Translations under genes and position numbers: made by a program
Origin: an uncultured Alistipes sp.
GTDB taxonomy: Bacteria; Bacteroidota; Bacteroidia; Bacteroidales; Rikenellaceae
DNA: 64,000 nucleotides
Direction of reading: 5' to 3'
NCBI GenBank assembly: GCA_944323075.1
Contig: CALURC010000013.1
Span: 1-64,000 of the forward strand
The notes under the pieces: model-generated
What the model saw: only the letters and a program-made list of their open reading frames with translations
What the model was told of the DNA's origin: nothing
Database searches by the model: none
Part shown: piece by piece, positions 52,901 to 62,561 of the stretch
How the letters are laid out: each line of letters starts with the position of its first letter
Position numbering within the stretch: the stretch's first letter is position 1

Positions 52901-53377
52901 ATGGCATCAAATGTTGTTTATTTAACCGAAGCTGGACTGCAGAAACTGAAAGATGAATTGGATCATCTCCGTTCTGTAGAACGTCCCGCCATATCTGCCG
53001 CGATTGCGGAAGCTCGTGATAAAGGCGACTTGTCGGAAAATGCAGAGTATGATGCGGCTAAAGAGGCCCAAGGCATGCTCGAAATGCGGATCGCTAAGTT
53101 GGAGGATACCGTGGCCAATGCTCGTGTGATTGATGAGTCGCGTATCGATACCAGTACGATTCAGATTCTTAATCGCGTTACTTTGAAAAATAAGAATACA
53201 GGAAAAGTTGTCGAATATACCTTAGTGTCAGAAAATGAGGCAAATCTCAAAGAGGGGAAACTCTCGATCGGTACTCCGATTGCCAAAGCTCTGCTGGGAC
53301 ATAAAAAGGGTGATGAGGTCGATGTGACGGTTCCTTCTGGTGTAATTCGGTTTGAAGTGATCGATATCTCGATATAG
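52901..53377 (+). CDS. greA: Transcription elongation factor GreA
   Basis: The product (158 aa) has the N-terminal coiled coil (YLTEAGLQKLKDELDHLRS..., with the DLSENAEYDAAKEAQ tip) and the C-terminal FKBP-like domain. The acidic tip inserts into the secondary channel of RNA polymerase and stimulates cleavage of the backtracked transcript. Length is normal. It is cotranscribed with the 62-aa protein and followed by a strong terminator. A GreA-sensitive leader is suggested by the attenuator at 52613. Confidence 0.96.
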   Translation: MASNVVYLTEAGLQKLKDELDHLRSVERPAISAAIAEARDKGDLSENAEYDAAKEAQGMLEMRIAKLEDTVANARVIDESRIDTSTIQILNRVTLKNKNTGKVVEYTLVSENEANLKEGKLSIGTPIAKALLGHKKGDEVDVTVPSGVIRFEVIDISI

Positions 53378-53404
53378 TCCGAACGTATTGGTATTTAAGG
53401 TAAT

Positions 53405-53442
53405 AAAAAAAGAGGACTGTTTACTCACAGTTCCTCTTTTTT
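53405..53442 (+). terminator. Terminator of greA
   Basis: An A-rich arm with GAGGA pairs with TCCTC followed by T, and CTGT (53417-53420) pairs with ACAG (53427-53430). It lies 28 bases after the stop codon. Confidence 0.85.
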
Positions 53443-53671
53443 ATTTTATAGAATTACGATCTATGTCCTGTTGATAGAATAATTGTTCTACAAAAAAAGA
53501 TTATCCTTCAAAGGAGAAAGACGGTGCGACGGTTAATCATGGCGCAGAATCGGACGGCCGATCGGCGTCTACCGCACTTTCTGACTGTGAACTCGATACA
53601 GTTACAGCTCTTGTGTAGAACTTGGACAAAAAGTAAATCGATTCCCGGTAGAGATATACGGCTGATGCTGA

Positions 53672-54436
53672 TTAATGTTGCAGTTCGTCTGCTTTTGCTT
53701 TCATTTTTTCAGCTCGCTTGTCGCTGTCGGGGTGAGTTGAAAAGGCCTGCAACAATGCTGACGCATGGGCTCCGGGCTTTTTCGAAAGTTGTGATAATTT
53801 GGTCAGGGCGTTATACATCGCATAAGGATCTATGCCTTGACGAACACAAAATTCAAATCCGAACTCATCTGCTGCATATTCCTGTTGTTGTGAATACTGG
53901 GCTGAAGCAAGTGCATGGGTCAGTTCCATTAATTGAGATTGGGACAGTTGTGCGGCCACTCCTTTGCTTACTGAACCTGCCGCACTTTCTGCTGCCGATT
54001 TCAAGTAGGCGTTTTTCAGAGAATTTTTTGCATCGTTGCGGGCTACGTGTCCTATCTCATGGCCGATAATCGCAACCAGTTCGTCGTTCGTCATGGCGTC
54101 CATCAATGCGGAATAGATGCGGACGCTTCCGTCTCCACAGGCGAATGCGTTCAGCTCGTCTCTTTGGTATACCTTAAAATTAAGATTTAAACCGTCTACG
54201 GACAGGTCTTTGGTAATCGAATCCAACCGCAATGCATAAGCGGATGTGTCGATTTTATTCATGCTGTCGAGCGCTAAGACTGCTCGGCGGCTCATCTCCG
54301 CTACTGCGTCGTCTGTTAACGTGAAGGCGTTGATCAAGTCACCTCCTGCTTTAAAAAGCTTGTTGATCTTGATTTGTCCTGAAGCGGAAAAACCGAAAAC
54401 AAGTACGCTGAAGAATAAAAGAGTAATGTTTTTCAT
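53672..54436 (-). CDS. M48 family metallopeptidase
   Basis: The product (254 aa) has a signal peptide (about residues 1-20) and the M48 zinc protease motif HEIGHVARND in the middle, with the third ligand Glu in QQEYAADEFGFEF. Family members resemble BepA/LoiP, exported proteases that act on outer-membrane assembly. The C-terminal LLQAFSTHPDSDKR is typical of this class. It is divergent from dnaK and has a -7 box at 54460-54467. Confidence 0.9.
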   Translation of the reverse strand: MKNITLLFFSVLVFGFSASGQIKINKLFKAGGDLINAFTLTDDAVAEMSRRAVLALDSMNKIDTSAYALRLDSITKDLSVDGLNLNFKVYQRDELNAFACGDGSVRIYSALMDAMTNDELVAIIGHEIGHVARNDAKNSLKNAYLKSAAESAAGSVSKGVAAQLSQSQLMELTHALASAQYSQQQEYAADEFGFEFCVRQGIDPYAMYNALTKLSQLSKKPGAHASALLQAFSTHPDSDKRAEKMKAKADELQH

Positions 54437-54459
54437 CTTAAATACAATTTTAGTTGCCC

Positions 54460-54467
54460 CAAAGGTA
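54460..54467 (-). promoter_or_regulatory. -7 box of the M48 peptidase gene
   Basis: The minus strand reads TACCTTTG, 24 bases before the start codon. No clear -33. Confidence 0.55.
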
Positions 54468-54699
54468 CAACTTTTATAATGAATCGGCGTGGCTGTTTTG
54501 TTTTTTGTGATTTTGATTCATAGAAAGGCATACTCTTTCGGACGAAATGTCAGATGTCGTGTCAACGTGTCCGATTATTCGCATGACTTTGGCAGGATAC
54601 AGGCTCTGAAATACAATTTTCGGCTCTTGGCATAAAGATTGATTTGGTTAGGGACAAAACGATTTTGAAAATAATAATTAATAAAAAAGGAATAAAATT

Positions 54700-56628
54700 A
54701 TGGGAAAGATTATTGGTATTGACTTGGGAACGACGAACTCGTGTGTGGCCGTAATGGAAGGTAACGAACCGGTCGTAATCCCTAACAGCGAAGGTCGTAG
54801 AACGACTCCTTCGATTGTAGCTTTCGTTGACAACAACGAACGGAAAGTAGGTGATCCGGCTAAGCGTCAGGCAATCACAAATCCGAAAAGAACCATTACT
54901 TCGATCAAACGGTTCATGGGTGAAACGTATGATCAGGTAGGACAGGATATCAAACGTGCCGCTTATAGCGTGGTCCGTGGAGATAACAATACGCCGAGAA
55001 TTGATATCGATGGTCGTCTTTACTCTCCGCAAGAAATATCGGCTATTATTCTTCAAAAAATGAAGAAAACAGCTGAAGACTACCTCGGTACTGAAGTGTC
55101 GGAAGCGGTAATTACCGTGCCGGCTTACTTTTCCGATTCGCAACGTCAGGCCACTAAAGAGGCCGGCGAAATTGCAGGGTTGAAAGTCCGCCGTATCATC
55201 AACGAACCGACGGCTGCTGCATTGGCTTACGGTTTGGATAAGGCTAACAAGGATATGAAGATCGCCGTGTACGACTTGGGTGGTGGTACGTTCGATATCT
55301 CCATTTTGGAGTTGGGTGACGGTGTCTTCGAGGTAAAATCGACCAACGGTGATACGCACCTCGGTGGTGATGACTTCGACCATGTAATCATCGACTGGAT
55401 GGCCGATGAATTCCAGAAAGAGCACAACGTCGATCTGAGAAAAGACCCGATGGCACTGCAACGGTTGAAAGAGGCTGCAGAAAAGGCAAAAATCGAACTT
55501 TCGAGTTCGACATCAACCGAAATCAATCTGCCATACATCATGCCGGTAGACGGTATTCCGCAACACTTGGTGATGACTTTGACGCGGGCTAAATTCGAAC
55601 AGTTGGCCGACAACCTGATCCGGGCTACGATCGAGCCTTGTAAGAAAGCCGTGGCTGATGCTGGCTTGACGACAAGTCAGATCGATGAGGTGATTTTGGT
55701 CGGTGGTTCTACCCGTATCCCGGCTATCCAGAAAGTCGTTGAAGAGTTCTTCGGTAAGACCCCTTCGAAAGGAGTGAACCCCGATGAAGTGGTCGCTATC
55801 GGTGCAGCAATCCAAGGTGGTGTGTTGACCGGCGAGGTTAAAGATGTCTTGTTGTTGGATGTTACCCCGCTGTCATTGGGTATCGAAACCCTCGGTGGTG
55901 TCTTCACGCGGTTGATCGATGCAAATACGACGATCCCGACCAGAAAGAGTGAGGTCTTCTCGACGGCTTCTGATAACCAACCTTCTGTTGAGATCCATGT
56001 GCTGCAAGGTGAACGTCAGATGGCTCGGGATAACAAGACGATCGGTCGATTCCATTTGGATGGTATACCTGCTGCTCCGAGAGGTGTGCCTCAGATCGAG
56101 GTTACGTTTGATATCGATGCAAATGGTATTTTGAATGTATCGGCTAAGGATAAAGGTACTGGAAAAGAGCAGAAAATCCGTATCGAGGCCTCTTCTGGAT
56201 TGACCGAGCAGGAGATCCAACGGATGCGTGACGAAGCGAAAGCTAACGAGGCGAAAGATAAGGAGGAGCGTGAACGGATCGATAAAGTCAATGGAGCCGA
56301 CAGCATGATATTCTCGACTGAGAAACAGCTCAAGGAGTACGGAGACAAGATTCCGGCTGACAAGAAGAGTGCGATTGAAGCAGCTCTCGGTAAGTTGAAA
56401 GATGCACACAAAGCTCAAGATATTGCCGGTATCGATGCTGCAACTGCAGAATTGAATACAGCATGGCAAGCTGCTTCGCAAGATATTTATAGCGCACAAC
56501 AAAGCGCAGGATCGGCTCAAGCTAATCCAGGGGCTGGCGCAGGGTCTGCTTCGGGTAGTGCAAATGCCGGTGCCGGACAGAACGGAACGGATAATGTAAC
56601 CGATGTAGATTTCGAGGAAGTGAAATAA
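54700..56628 (+). CDS. dnaK: Chaperone DnaK (Hsp70)
   Basis: The product (642 aa) is a full-length DnaK. Motifs include [17 protein letters not shown] at the start, [24 protein letters not shown], the substrate-binding domain from about residue 390 and a Gly/Ala-rich lid tail ending DVDFEEVK. It binds exposed hydrophobic peptides with ATP hydrolysis, assisted by DnaJ and GrpE; neither is in this window. The 263-base leader shows no CIRCE inverted repeat. A strong terminator follows. Confidence 0.98.
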   Translation: MGKIIGIDLGTTNSCVAVMEGNEPVVIPNSEGRRTTPSIVAFVDNNERKVGDPAKRQAITNPKRTITSIKRFMGETYDQVGQDIKRAAYSVVRGDNNTPRIDIDGRLYSPQEISAIILQKMKKTAEDYLGTEVSEAVITVPAYFSDSQRQATKEAGEIAGLKVRRIINEPTAAALAYGLDKANKDMKIAVYDLGGGTFDISILELGDGVFEVKSTNGDTHLGGDDFDHVIIDWMADEFQKEHNVDLRKDPMALQRLKEAAEKAKIELSSSTSTEINLPYIMPVDGIPQHLVMTLTRAKFEQLADNLIRATIEPCKKAVADAGLTTSQIDEVILVGGSTRIPAIQKVVEEFFGKTPSKGVNPDEVVAIGAAIQGGVLTGEVKDVLLLDVTPLSLGIETLGGVFTRLIDANTTIPTRKSEVFSTASDNQPSVEIHVLQGERQMARDNKTIGRFHLDGIPAAPRGVPQIEVTFDIDANGILNVSAKDKGTGKEQKIRIEASSGLTEQEIQRMRDEAKANEAKDKEERERIDKVNGADSMIFSTEKQLKEYGDKIPADKKSAIEAALGKLKDAHKAQDIAGIDAATAELNTAWQAASQDIYSAQQSAGSAQANPGAGAGSASGSANAGAGQNGTDNVTDVDFEEVK

Positions 56629-56649
56629 AGGTTGTAGGTTATAATAATG

Positions 56650-56697
56650 AAAAGAAGCGAGGGGCCTCTTCTGTAGAGGTGCCTCGCTTCTTTTTTT
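56650..56697 (+). terminator. Terminator of dnaK
   Basis: GAAGCGAGG (56654-56662) pairs with CCTCGCTTC (56682-56690), with a further inner stem (CCTCT/AGAGG). Seven T follow. Confidence 0.92.
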
Positions 56698-56930
56698 GTC
56701 CGATAGATGCGGTACGTGCTTGTTTTGAGGAGAAAAATCGATATTGGGAAAATTTATATGACGATATTTTGTTTGTAGGGGATGGTGGCTTCGAAAAGTT
56801 TTTGACCATGTTCTCTTTCTATGTCTAATTATTTAGTATTTTTGTTACATGTGTTTATTAAGCGATATATATAAATATCGGATAATGAATTCAGGTTTTT
56901 TAGCTTAATTTTTGGAAAAAGAGAGAAAAT
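56698..56930. other. Leader of the GH97 gene, no gene
   Basis: The stretch from the dnaK terminator to ATG 56931 holds only the -7 box at 56837. No repeat or coding frame is supported. Confidence 0.5.
56837..56844 (+). promoter_or_regulatory. -7 box of the GH97 gene
   Basis: TATTTTTG, a full match, 87 bases before ATG 56931. A -33 at the proper distance is not seen. Confidence 0.5.
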
Positions 56931-58922
56931 ATGGTGAGAAAAATTTTTCTTGGAATGATGTGTTGTCTTTTGGCGGGTTCTTTGAGTGCAGCTCAGAAGC
57001 AGCTGTCATTAACCTCGCCCGATGGAACGCTGAAGGCGACGATTAATGTCGGCGAGAAGTTGACTTATAGCGTTCTTTACGACGGGAAAGAAGTTCTCGC
57101 TCCGTCGGCGATTTCCATGACACTGGATAACGGTGAGGTTTGGGGTGATAATGCAAAATTGCTCAAAAGTGCCGAAAAACAGATCGACACTAAAATCGCA
57201 TCGCCGTTTTATCGGGCCGACAGCATGCGGGATTGGTGTAATGAGTTGACCTTGAAATTTAAGGGCGACTACAGTGTGGTGTTTCGTGCTTATAATGACG
57301 GAATTGCTTATCGTTTTGTCAATCAGGCGAAAGATCCATTCTGTATTGTCCGTGAAGAAGTGGATTATCGGTTTCCGGCAGACGCCGTAGCTACGGTACC
57401 TTATGTGACGCAGGGAAGCGACGGTAATTTCAATACGCAGTTTCCTAACTCTTTTGAAAATGTATATAAATCGGAAAAATTATCTGAACTGAACCGGCAG
57501 AGATTGATGTTCCTGCCGTTGGTGGTCAAAACAGAGGAGGGTATTTCCGTATGTTTGACGGAGACCGACTTATATGATTATCCCGGTCTCTACCTTGTCG
57601 CAGATGAAGAGTATGGTTTGGTTGGAGTACAGCCGGGATATCCTAAAAAAGAGATGCAGGGTGGACACAACAATTTGCAGATGCTGGTAACCGAACGCGA
57701 AAATTATATAGCCAAAGTAGATGCTCCCAGAAATTTCCCTTGGAGAATTGCAGTTATTACGGAAAACGATAAGGATCTGGTGGCCTCGAACCTCAGTTAT
57801 CTGCTTGCTGAACCATCTAAATTATCAGATATCTCGTGGATCAAGCCCGGAAAGGTCGCTTGGGACTGGTGGAACGACTGGAATCTCGACGGGGTGGATT
57901 TTGTGACCGGCGTCAATAACGATACCTATAAAGCCTATATTGATTTCGCCTCGAAAAACGGAATCGAATATGTGATTCTCGACGAAGGTTGGGCTGTCAA
58001 TCTGCAGGCAGATCTGATGCAGGTAGTCGAGGATATCGATATCAAGGAGTTAGTCGACTATGCTGCTGAACGGAACGTCGGAATTATTCTTTGGGCCGGA
58101 TATTATGCCTTCGAACGCGATATGGAGGAGGTGTGCCGCTACTATTCCGAATTGGGAGTCAAAGGATTTAAGGTCGACTTTATGGATCGGGACGACCAGC
58201 TAATGACCGATTTTAACCACCGTGCCGCCGCCACTGCTGCTAAATACAAACTGATCCTCGATCTGCACGGTACGCATAAACCGGCGGGAATCAACCGTAC
58301 CTATCCCAATGTGCTTAACTGTGAAGGTGTATTCGGTTTGGAACAGGTGAAATGGATTCCTGCGACGGTCGATCAGGTAACCTATGATGTCATGATTCCG
58401 TTTATCCGTCAGGTGGCCGGACCGTTGGATTATACGCAAGGTGCGATGCGCAATGCAACCAAAAGTAACTATTTCCCCTGTTACAACGAACCGATGAGTC
58501 AGGGTACGCGTTGTCGGCAGCTCGCTTTGTATGTGGTGTATGACTCGCCTTTTAATATGATGTGCGATACACCCAGCAATTATGAGCGCGAGCAAACCTG
58601 TACGGATTTCATCGCAGCTGTGCCTACCGTATGGGATGAGACCCGGATTCTGGATGGAGAATTAGGCGAGTATGTTGTTACGGCCCGGCGGAAAGGTGAT
58701 GTGTGGTATGTTGGCGGAATTACCAACTGGACTGAGCGCGATGTAGAGGTCGATCTCTCTTTCTTGAATGATGGTTCGCATCAGGCTTCGTTGTTTAAGG
58801 ATGGAGTGAACGCTCACCGCATCGCCCGCGATTATAAAAAAGAGTCGGTTTCGGTTGATCGACAGACCAAATTGAAACTGCATCTGGCTCCAGGGGGTGG
58901 ATTCGCTATGCGGATCGAATAG
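56931..58922 (+). CDS. GH97 family glycosidase, retaining alpha-galactosidase type
   Basis: The product (663 aa) has a signal peptide ending near LSAAQ (about residue 21), an N-terminal beta-sandwich, a central (beta/alpha)8 barrel and a C-terminal beta domain. KVDFMDRDD carries Asp416, and GLEQVKW carries Glu471. Their 55-residue spacing matches the nucleophile and acid/base reported for the retaining GH97 alpha-galactosidase of B. thetaiotaomicron (Asp415/Glu470), unlike the inverting SusB type. Hydrolysis of terminal alpha-galactose is inferred. No SusC/D pair adjoins it. Confidence 0.9.
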   Translation: MVRKIFLGMMCCLLAGSLSAAQKQLSLTSPDGTLKATINVGEKLTYSVLYDGKEVLAPSAISMTLDNGEVWGDNAKLLKSAEKQIDTKIASPFYRADSMRDWCNELTLKFKGDYSVVFRAYNDGIAYRFVNQAKDPFCIVREEVDYRFPADAVATVPYVTQGSDGNFNTQFPNSFENVYKSEKLSELNRQRLMFLPLVVKTEEGISVCLTETDLYDYPGLYLVADEEYGLVGVQPGYPKKEMQGGHNNLQMLVTERENYIAKVDAPRNFPWRIAVITENDKDLVASNLSYLLAEPSKLSDISWIKPGKVAWDWWNDWNLDGVDFVTGVNNDTYKAYIDFASKNGIEYVILDEGWAVNLQADLMQVVEDIDIKELVDYAAERNVGIILWAGYYAFERDMEEVCRYYSELGVKGFKVDFMDRDDQLMTDFNHRAAATAAKYKLILDLHGTHKPAGINRTYPNVLNCEGVFGLEQVKWIPATVDQVTYDVMIPFIRQVAGPLDYTQGAMRNATKSNYFPCYNEPMSQGTRCRQLALYVVYDSPFNMMCDTPSNYEREQTCTDFIAAVPTVWDETRILDGELGEYVVTARRKGDVWYVGGITNWTERDVEVDLSFLNDGSHQASLFKDGVNAHRIARDYKKESVSVDRQTKLKLHLAPGGGFAMRIE

Positions 58923-58980
58923 GTCATCAGAGCCGATAAAATTTATGTTCTGAAATAGAACGATTGACTGTATCGAATGA

Positions 58981-59024
58981 AAGATGGGGCCGATTCTGTT
59001 TGAGGGTCGGTCTCATCTTTTTTT
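58981..59024 (+). terminator. Terminator of the GH97 gene
   Basis: AGATGGGGCCGA pairs with TCGGTCTCATCT (two G-U pairs), followed by seven T, 60 bases after the stop codon. Confidence 0.8.
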
Positions 59025-59089
59025 GTTGAGGTGTATAGAGAGAAAGAAATCGGGGAAGATAATTTCGGTTTTACGATAGATTGGGAGGA

Positions 59090-59112
59090 AACACATGAAA
59101 TCGTCATGTGTT
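59090..59112. repeat. Short perfect inverted repeat
   Basis: AACACATGA (59090-59098) and TCATGTGTT (59104-59112) flank AATCG. Neither strand has a T-run, so it is not a clear terminator. It lies downstream of the flippase gene on minus and could be its transcript end. Confidence 0.4.
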
Positions 59113-59204
59113 ACTTCCGTCCGCAGAAGAACGAGGCTGATGTCCAAATACGAAAAGAAGAGGCAGATGGAACCTCCCGATGAATTACCAGTAATGTATG
59201 CGGT

Positions 59205-60683
59205 TTATCGGAATAGACGGTGATAGAAGCGTTCGATCGTAGTATTCAGCGTCGGAGAGATGCCGGACAGGTAGATCGGAATGCCGAATACGGCTGTTAT
59301 AATAAAGGTACGGATTATGGCGTCGAGAATGAAGTGTCCCATGGTCGGGATAAGTGCCGAAACTCCGATTGCCAGAAGACCGATTATGGCTACGGATATA
59401 TCTTTGGGTGCGAATGGCTGGATACGGTAGAATTTCCAGACGAAAGTTACATGCCCGATGTTGAAAATAATGATCGAGATCATGGTAGCCAAGGCGGCTC
59501 CGTTCATGCCGAAGCGGGGAATCAGTAATAGGTTGGTTCCGATGGTTAGTCCGACCAAAAATAGCGACATCAGAAATTCGTACCGGTACTTCTTTGAGGT
59601 CATGAGGATTGCGCTGTTCAGCCCGGAGTACATGTCGATGATCCTACCCAACCCCAAGAACAGAAATACGTAGCGTCCGGTCGAGTATTGTTCGGGCATC
59701 AGCGAGAAGATGTTGTCGAGGTTGACCCAGATGATGACGAACAGGTAACAACCTGCAATCAAGTTCATTAGCGAAACCTCGCGCGAAATGTGTCGCATGC
59801 CCTGAAAATCGCGCGCCTTCCAGAGTTCCGTGACAACCGGTGTCGAGACCTTCACCAACGAACGGTAGGGCATCTGCATGACGCTTACCAGGCACAGCAT
59901 AATGCCGTAGATTCCGTTTTCGGCCAATCCCCACATACCCGCAAGCATGGCCTGATCCACCGTCGGAACGATGTAGTTCGAGGTTCCTCCGAGGTATTGC
60001 CAGAATCCGTAAACGCCGGCGATCGAGGCCAACTTTTTAACCCGACGCGAAAAGCATGGTTTGTAACGTGTGTAGTGTAGACGTAGGGTATAGATCAGTA
60101 AAATGATGGTCGGAACAAAATAGATCAGGACATAGCCGATAACGAACTGTTCGAATGTAAGCACTTTGAATACGTACAGCGAGATTTCGATCGTCACGAG
60201 CAGACGTAAAACGATTTCATTCGAAAATGAGGAGATCACATTCTTGTGGAAGGCTTGCAACCACGATGTGAAGAAGTTGTAGAACAGCGTGGTAAATCCC
60301 ATCGGGATCAGCCACAGATAGTACTGTGAGAGCAGGGGAGACTCCTGCGAATAGTATTCCATGACTGGATTGCGGAACAGCAGGAAGAGCAGAGTGAACA
60401 GGATAAATCCAAAACTCACGCCTACGCCCGACCAGAAAAATAATCCGTTGTGCGTCCGATCCTCAGTGCGGAAAAACGGGAAAAATTTGACGATCGTAAA
60501 GTTGATTCCCAATGCCGAGAACTGGGCATAGATTACCGAAAAGCTGACCAAAATGTTTACAAGTCCGACCTGTGTCTCGCTGAAAAAGTTTGGGAGTAGC
60601 AGGATCTTGTTGACATAACCGATTACGATCCCCACGTAAGAGAGGATCGTAATTGTTATGCTATCGCGTTGTACGGTTCCCAC
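59205..60683 (-). CDS. Polysaccharide flippase, Wzx/MATE-like
   Basis: The product (492 aa) is read from GTG 60683, the only plausible start because an in-frame stop lies 36 bases upstream. It has about 12-14 membrane segments and the pattern of polysaccharide-transport (Wzx-like) flippases of the MOP superfamily. It moves lipid-linked sugars across the inner membrane, by family. It begins 33 bases after argS and is probably in the same transcript. No adjoining glycan cluster is visible, so the substrate is unknown. Confidence 0.8.
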   Translation of the reverse strand: MGTVQRDSITITILSYVGIVIGYVNKILLLPNFFSETQVGLVNILVSFSVIYAQFSALGINFTIVKFFPFFRTEDRTHNGLFFWSGVGVSFGFILFTLLFLLFRNPVMEYYSQESPLLSQYYLWLIPMGFTTLFYNFFTSWLQAFHKNVISSFSNEIVLRLLVTIEISLYVFKVLTFEQFVIGYVLIYFVPTIILLIYTLRLHYTRYKPCFSRRVKKLASIAGVYGFWQYLGGTSNYIVPTVDQAMLAGMWGLAENGIYGIMLCLVSVMQMPYRSLVKVSTPVVTELWKARDFQGMRHISREVSLMNLIAGCYLFVIIWVNLDNIFSLMPEQYSTGRYVFLFLGLGRIIDMYSGLNSAILMTSKKYRYEFLMSLFLVGLTIGTNLLLIPRFGMNGAALATMISIIIFNIGHVTFVWKFYRIQPFAPKDISVAIIGLLAIGVSALIPTMGHFILDAIIRTFIITAVFGIPIYLSGISPTLNTTIERFYHRLFR

Positions 60684-60716
60684 GATTGGTGTATCGTTTG
60701 CCGCCGTATCGGCGGA

Positions 60717-62495
60717 TTACATGCGTTGGGGTACCCCGATGCCGAGCAGAGACATACCCTCGGCAATGATTCGTGCCACGCTCTCCGAAAGCGTCAGACG
60801 CATGGTCTGTTTTGCGGCATCCGTCTCGCGGAGGATCGGATAGTCGTGGTAGTAGCTGTTGTACTCCTTCGACAGCTCGTAGACGTAATTTGCAATCAGA
60901 GCGGGAGAGAAGTTCTCGGCGGCCTGTGCAACGATGGTCGGGTAGTCGGCCAGCAATTTGATGAGACGGACTTCATCGGCCGATAATTCGGTGGCAGGTA
61001 GTTGTTTCCCGGGCTCGATTCCTTTTTCAGCGGCTTTGCGGAGTACCGAACGGATCCGGGCATGCGTATATTGAATGAACGGACCCGTGTTGCCGTTGAA
61101 GTCGATCGACTCGCGCGGGTCGAAGAGCATCGTCTTGCGCGGATCGACTTTCAATATAAAATATTTCAATGCGCCGAGTCCAACCATGTGGCTGATGGCT
61201 GCGGCCTCCTCCGGGGTGGCATCGTCGAGTTTGCCCAACTCTTGCGACATGTCGTGGGCCGTGCGTACCATCTCGTCGATCAGATCGTCGGCATCTACAA
61301 CGGTCCCTTCACGGGATTTCATTTTTCCCTCCGGAAGTTCGACCATGCCGTAGGAGAGATGAGTGATGGCATCGGCCCAGTCGTATCCCAATTTCTTGAG
61401 AATCAGTTTCAATACCTGGAAGTGGTAATTCTGTTCGTTACCCACTACGTAGATCATCTCGTCGAGGTGCTCCTCCTTGAATCGGGTGTAGGCTGTTCCC
61501 AGGTCCTGTGTCATGTAGACCGAAGTACCGTCGCCGCGAAGCAGCAACTTCTGGTCGAGTCCGTCTCCTGTCAGGTCGCACCATACCGATCCATCTTCCT
61601 TGCGGAAGAATACTTCTTTGGACAGTCCTTCGTCTACGAGCGATTTTCCCAAAAGATAGGTGTTCGATTCGTAGTAGATTTTATCGAAACTGACACCCAT
61701 GGCCCGGTAGGTCGTATCGAATCCTTCGTAGACCCAGCCGTTCATGGTTTGCCACAGTTTATAGACTTCGGGGTCCTTCGCTTCCCATTTCCGCAGCATT
61801 TCCTGAGCCTCTTTCATGATCGGGGCCTCGTGTTTTGCCTGCTCCTCATCCATGCCTTCAGCTACCAGCTTTTTGATCTCTGCCTTGTAGGCCTTGTCGA
61901 AGGCTACGTAGTAATCGCCCACCAGATGGTCGCCCTTCTTACCGGACGAGGCAGGGGTTTCACCGTTTCCGAATTTCAACCACGCAAGCATCGATTTGCA
62001 GATATGGATACCCCGGTCGTTGACCAGGTTCGCCTTGATCACCCGGTTTCCGTTTGCCTCCAGAATGCGGGCAACCGAATATCCAAGCAGGTTGTTGCGG
62101 ATGTGTCCCAAGTGTAACGGCTTATTGGTGTTCGGCGATGAGTATTCGACCATGATCGTATGTCCGTTCGGTGATTTGCGGCCGTATGTCTCGTCGTTTA
62201 ATATGTCGTTGAGGCGTTCAATCCAAAACTGCTCGCTGAACGAAACGTTCAGAAAACCTTTGATGACGTTGTACGACCGGATCTCTTCGAAGGCTGTAAG
62301 TGCCTCTCCGATCTCTTTAGCTGTAGCTTCCGGGCTCTTGTGGCTCTGTTTCAACAACGGAAAAACCACGACCGTCAGGTCGCCTTCGAAATCCTTACGG
62401 GTCTTTTGTATTTGGATGAGTTCCGCCGACACGGGCCCGTACAGTGAACCGACCACGCCGACTGTCTTCTCTTGCAAAAATTGTTCGATACTCAT
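60717..62495 (-). CDS. argS: Arginyl-tRNA synthetase
   Basis: The product (592 aa) has the ArgRS N-terminal Add1 domain, the HIGH-like HLGHIRNN (in the segment VEYSSPNTNKPLHLGHIRNN), a KMSKS-like region (KMKSREGTVV) and a C-terminal anticodon-binding DALR domain ending in a Met. It charges tRNA-Arg. The gene is divergent from dusB, with -7 boxes two bases apart. The flippase gene follows after 33 bases. Confidence 0.97.
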   Translation of the reverse strand: MSIEQFLQEKTVGVVGSLYGPVSAELIQIQKTRKDFEGDLTVVVFPLLKQSHKSPEATAKEIGEALTAFEEIRSYNVIKGFLNVSFSEQFWIERLNDILNDETYGRKSPNGHTIMVEYSSPNTNKPLHLGHIRNNLLGYSVARILEANGNRVIKANLVNDRGIHICKSMLAWLKFGNGETPASSGKKGDHLVGDYYVAFDKAYKAEIKKLVAEGMDEEQAKHEAPIMKEAQEMLRKWEAKDPEVYKLWQTMNGWVYEGFDTTYRAMGVSFDKIYYESNTYLLGKSLVDEGLSKEVFFRKEDGSVWCDLTGDGLDQKLLLRGDGTSVYMTQDLGTAYTRFKEEHLDEMIYVVGNEQNYHFQVLKLILKKLGYDWADAITHLSYGMVELPEGKMKSREGTVVDADDLIDEMVRTAHDMSQELGKLDDATPEEAAAISHMVGLGALKYFILKVDPRKTMLFDPRESIDFNGNTGPFIQYTHARIRSVLRKAAEKGIEPGKQLPATELSADEVRLIKLLADYPTIVAQAAENFSPALIANYVYELSKEYNSYYHDYPILRETDAAKQTMRLTLSESVARIIAEGMSLLGIGVPQRM

Positions 62496-62526
62496 GATTT
62501 GCCTTTATGTAATTTCAAAATCCCCA

Positions 62527-62534
62527 CAAAGATA
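62527..62534 (-). promoter_or_regulatory. -7 box of argS
   Basis: The minus strand reads TATCTTTG, a full match, 32 bases before the argS start. A TTG at 62558-62560 (minus) lies 23 bases further upstream. Confidence 0.65.
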
Positions 62535-62536
62535 AC

Positions 62537-62544
62537 TATTTTTG
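62537..62544 (+). promoter_or_regulatory. -7 box of dusB
   Basis: TATTTTTG, a full match, 17 bases before ATG 62562. It begins two bases after the argS -7 box on the other strand. Confidence 0.55.
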
Positions 62545-62561
62545 CCGTCAAATCATACAAG

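Noticed and set aside
53524-54069. A 181-codon plus-strand frame opposite the M48 peptidase
   Set aside because: It covers the coding strand of a real gene in antisense; composition (Arg/Leu/Cys-rich) and lack of motifs mark it as a shadow.
54437-54699. Heat-shock operator (CIRCE) ahead of dnaK
   Set aside because: No TTAGCACTC-N9-GAGTGCTAA or close match is present in the leader. Control must be by another means.
61002-62117. A 371-codon plus-strand frame opposite argS
   Set aside because: Long antisense frames are common opposite strongly biased genes. argS is certain on minus, and the frame has no recognisable domain.
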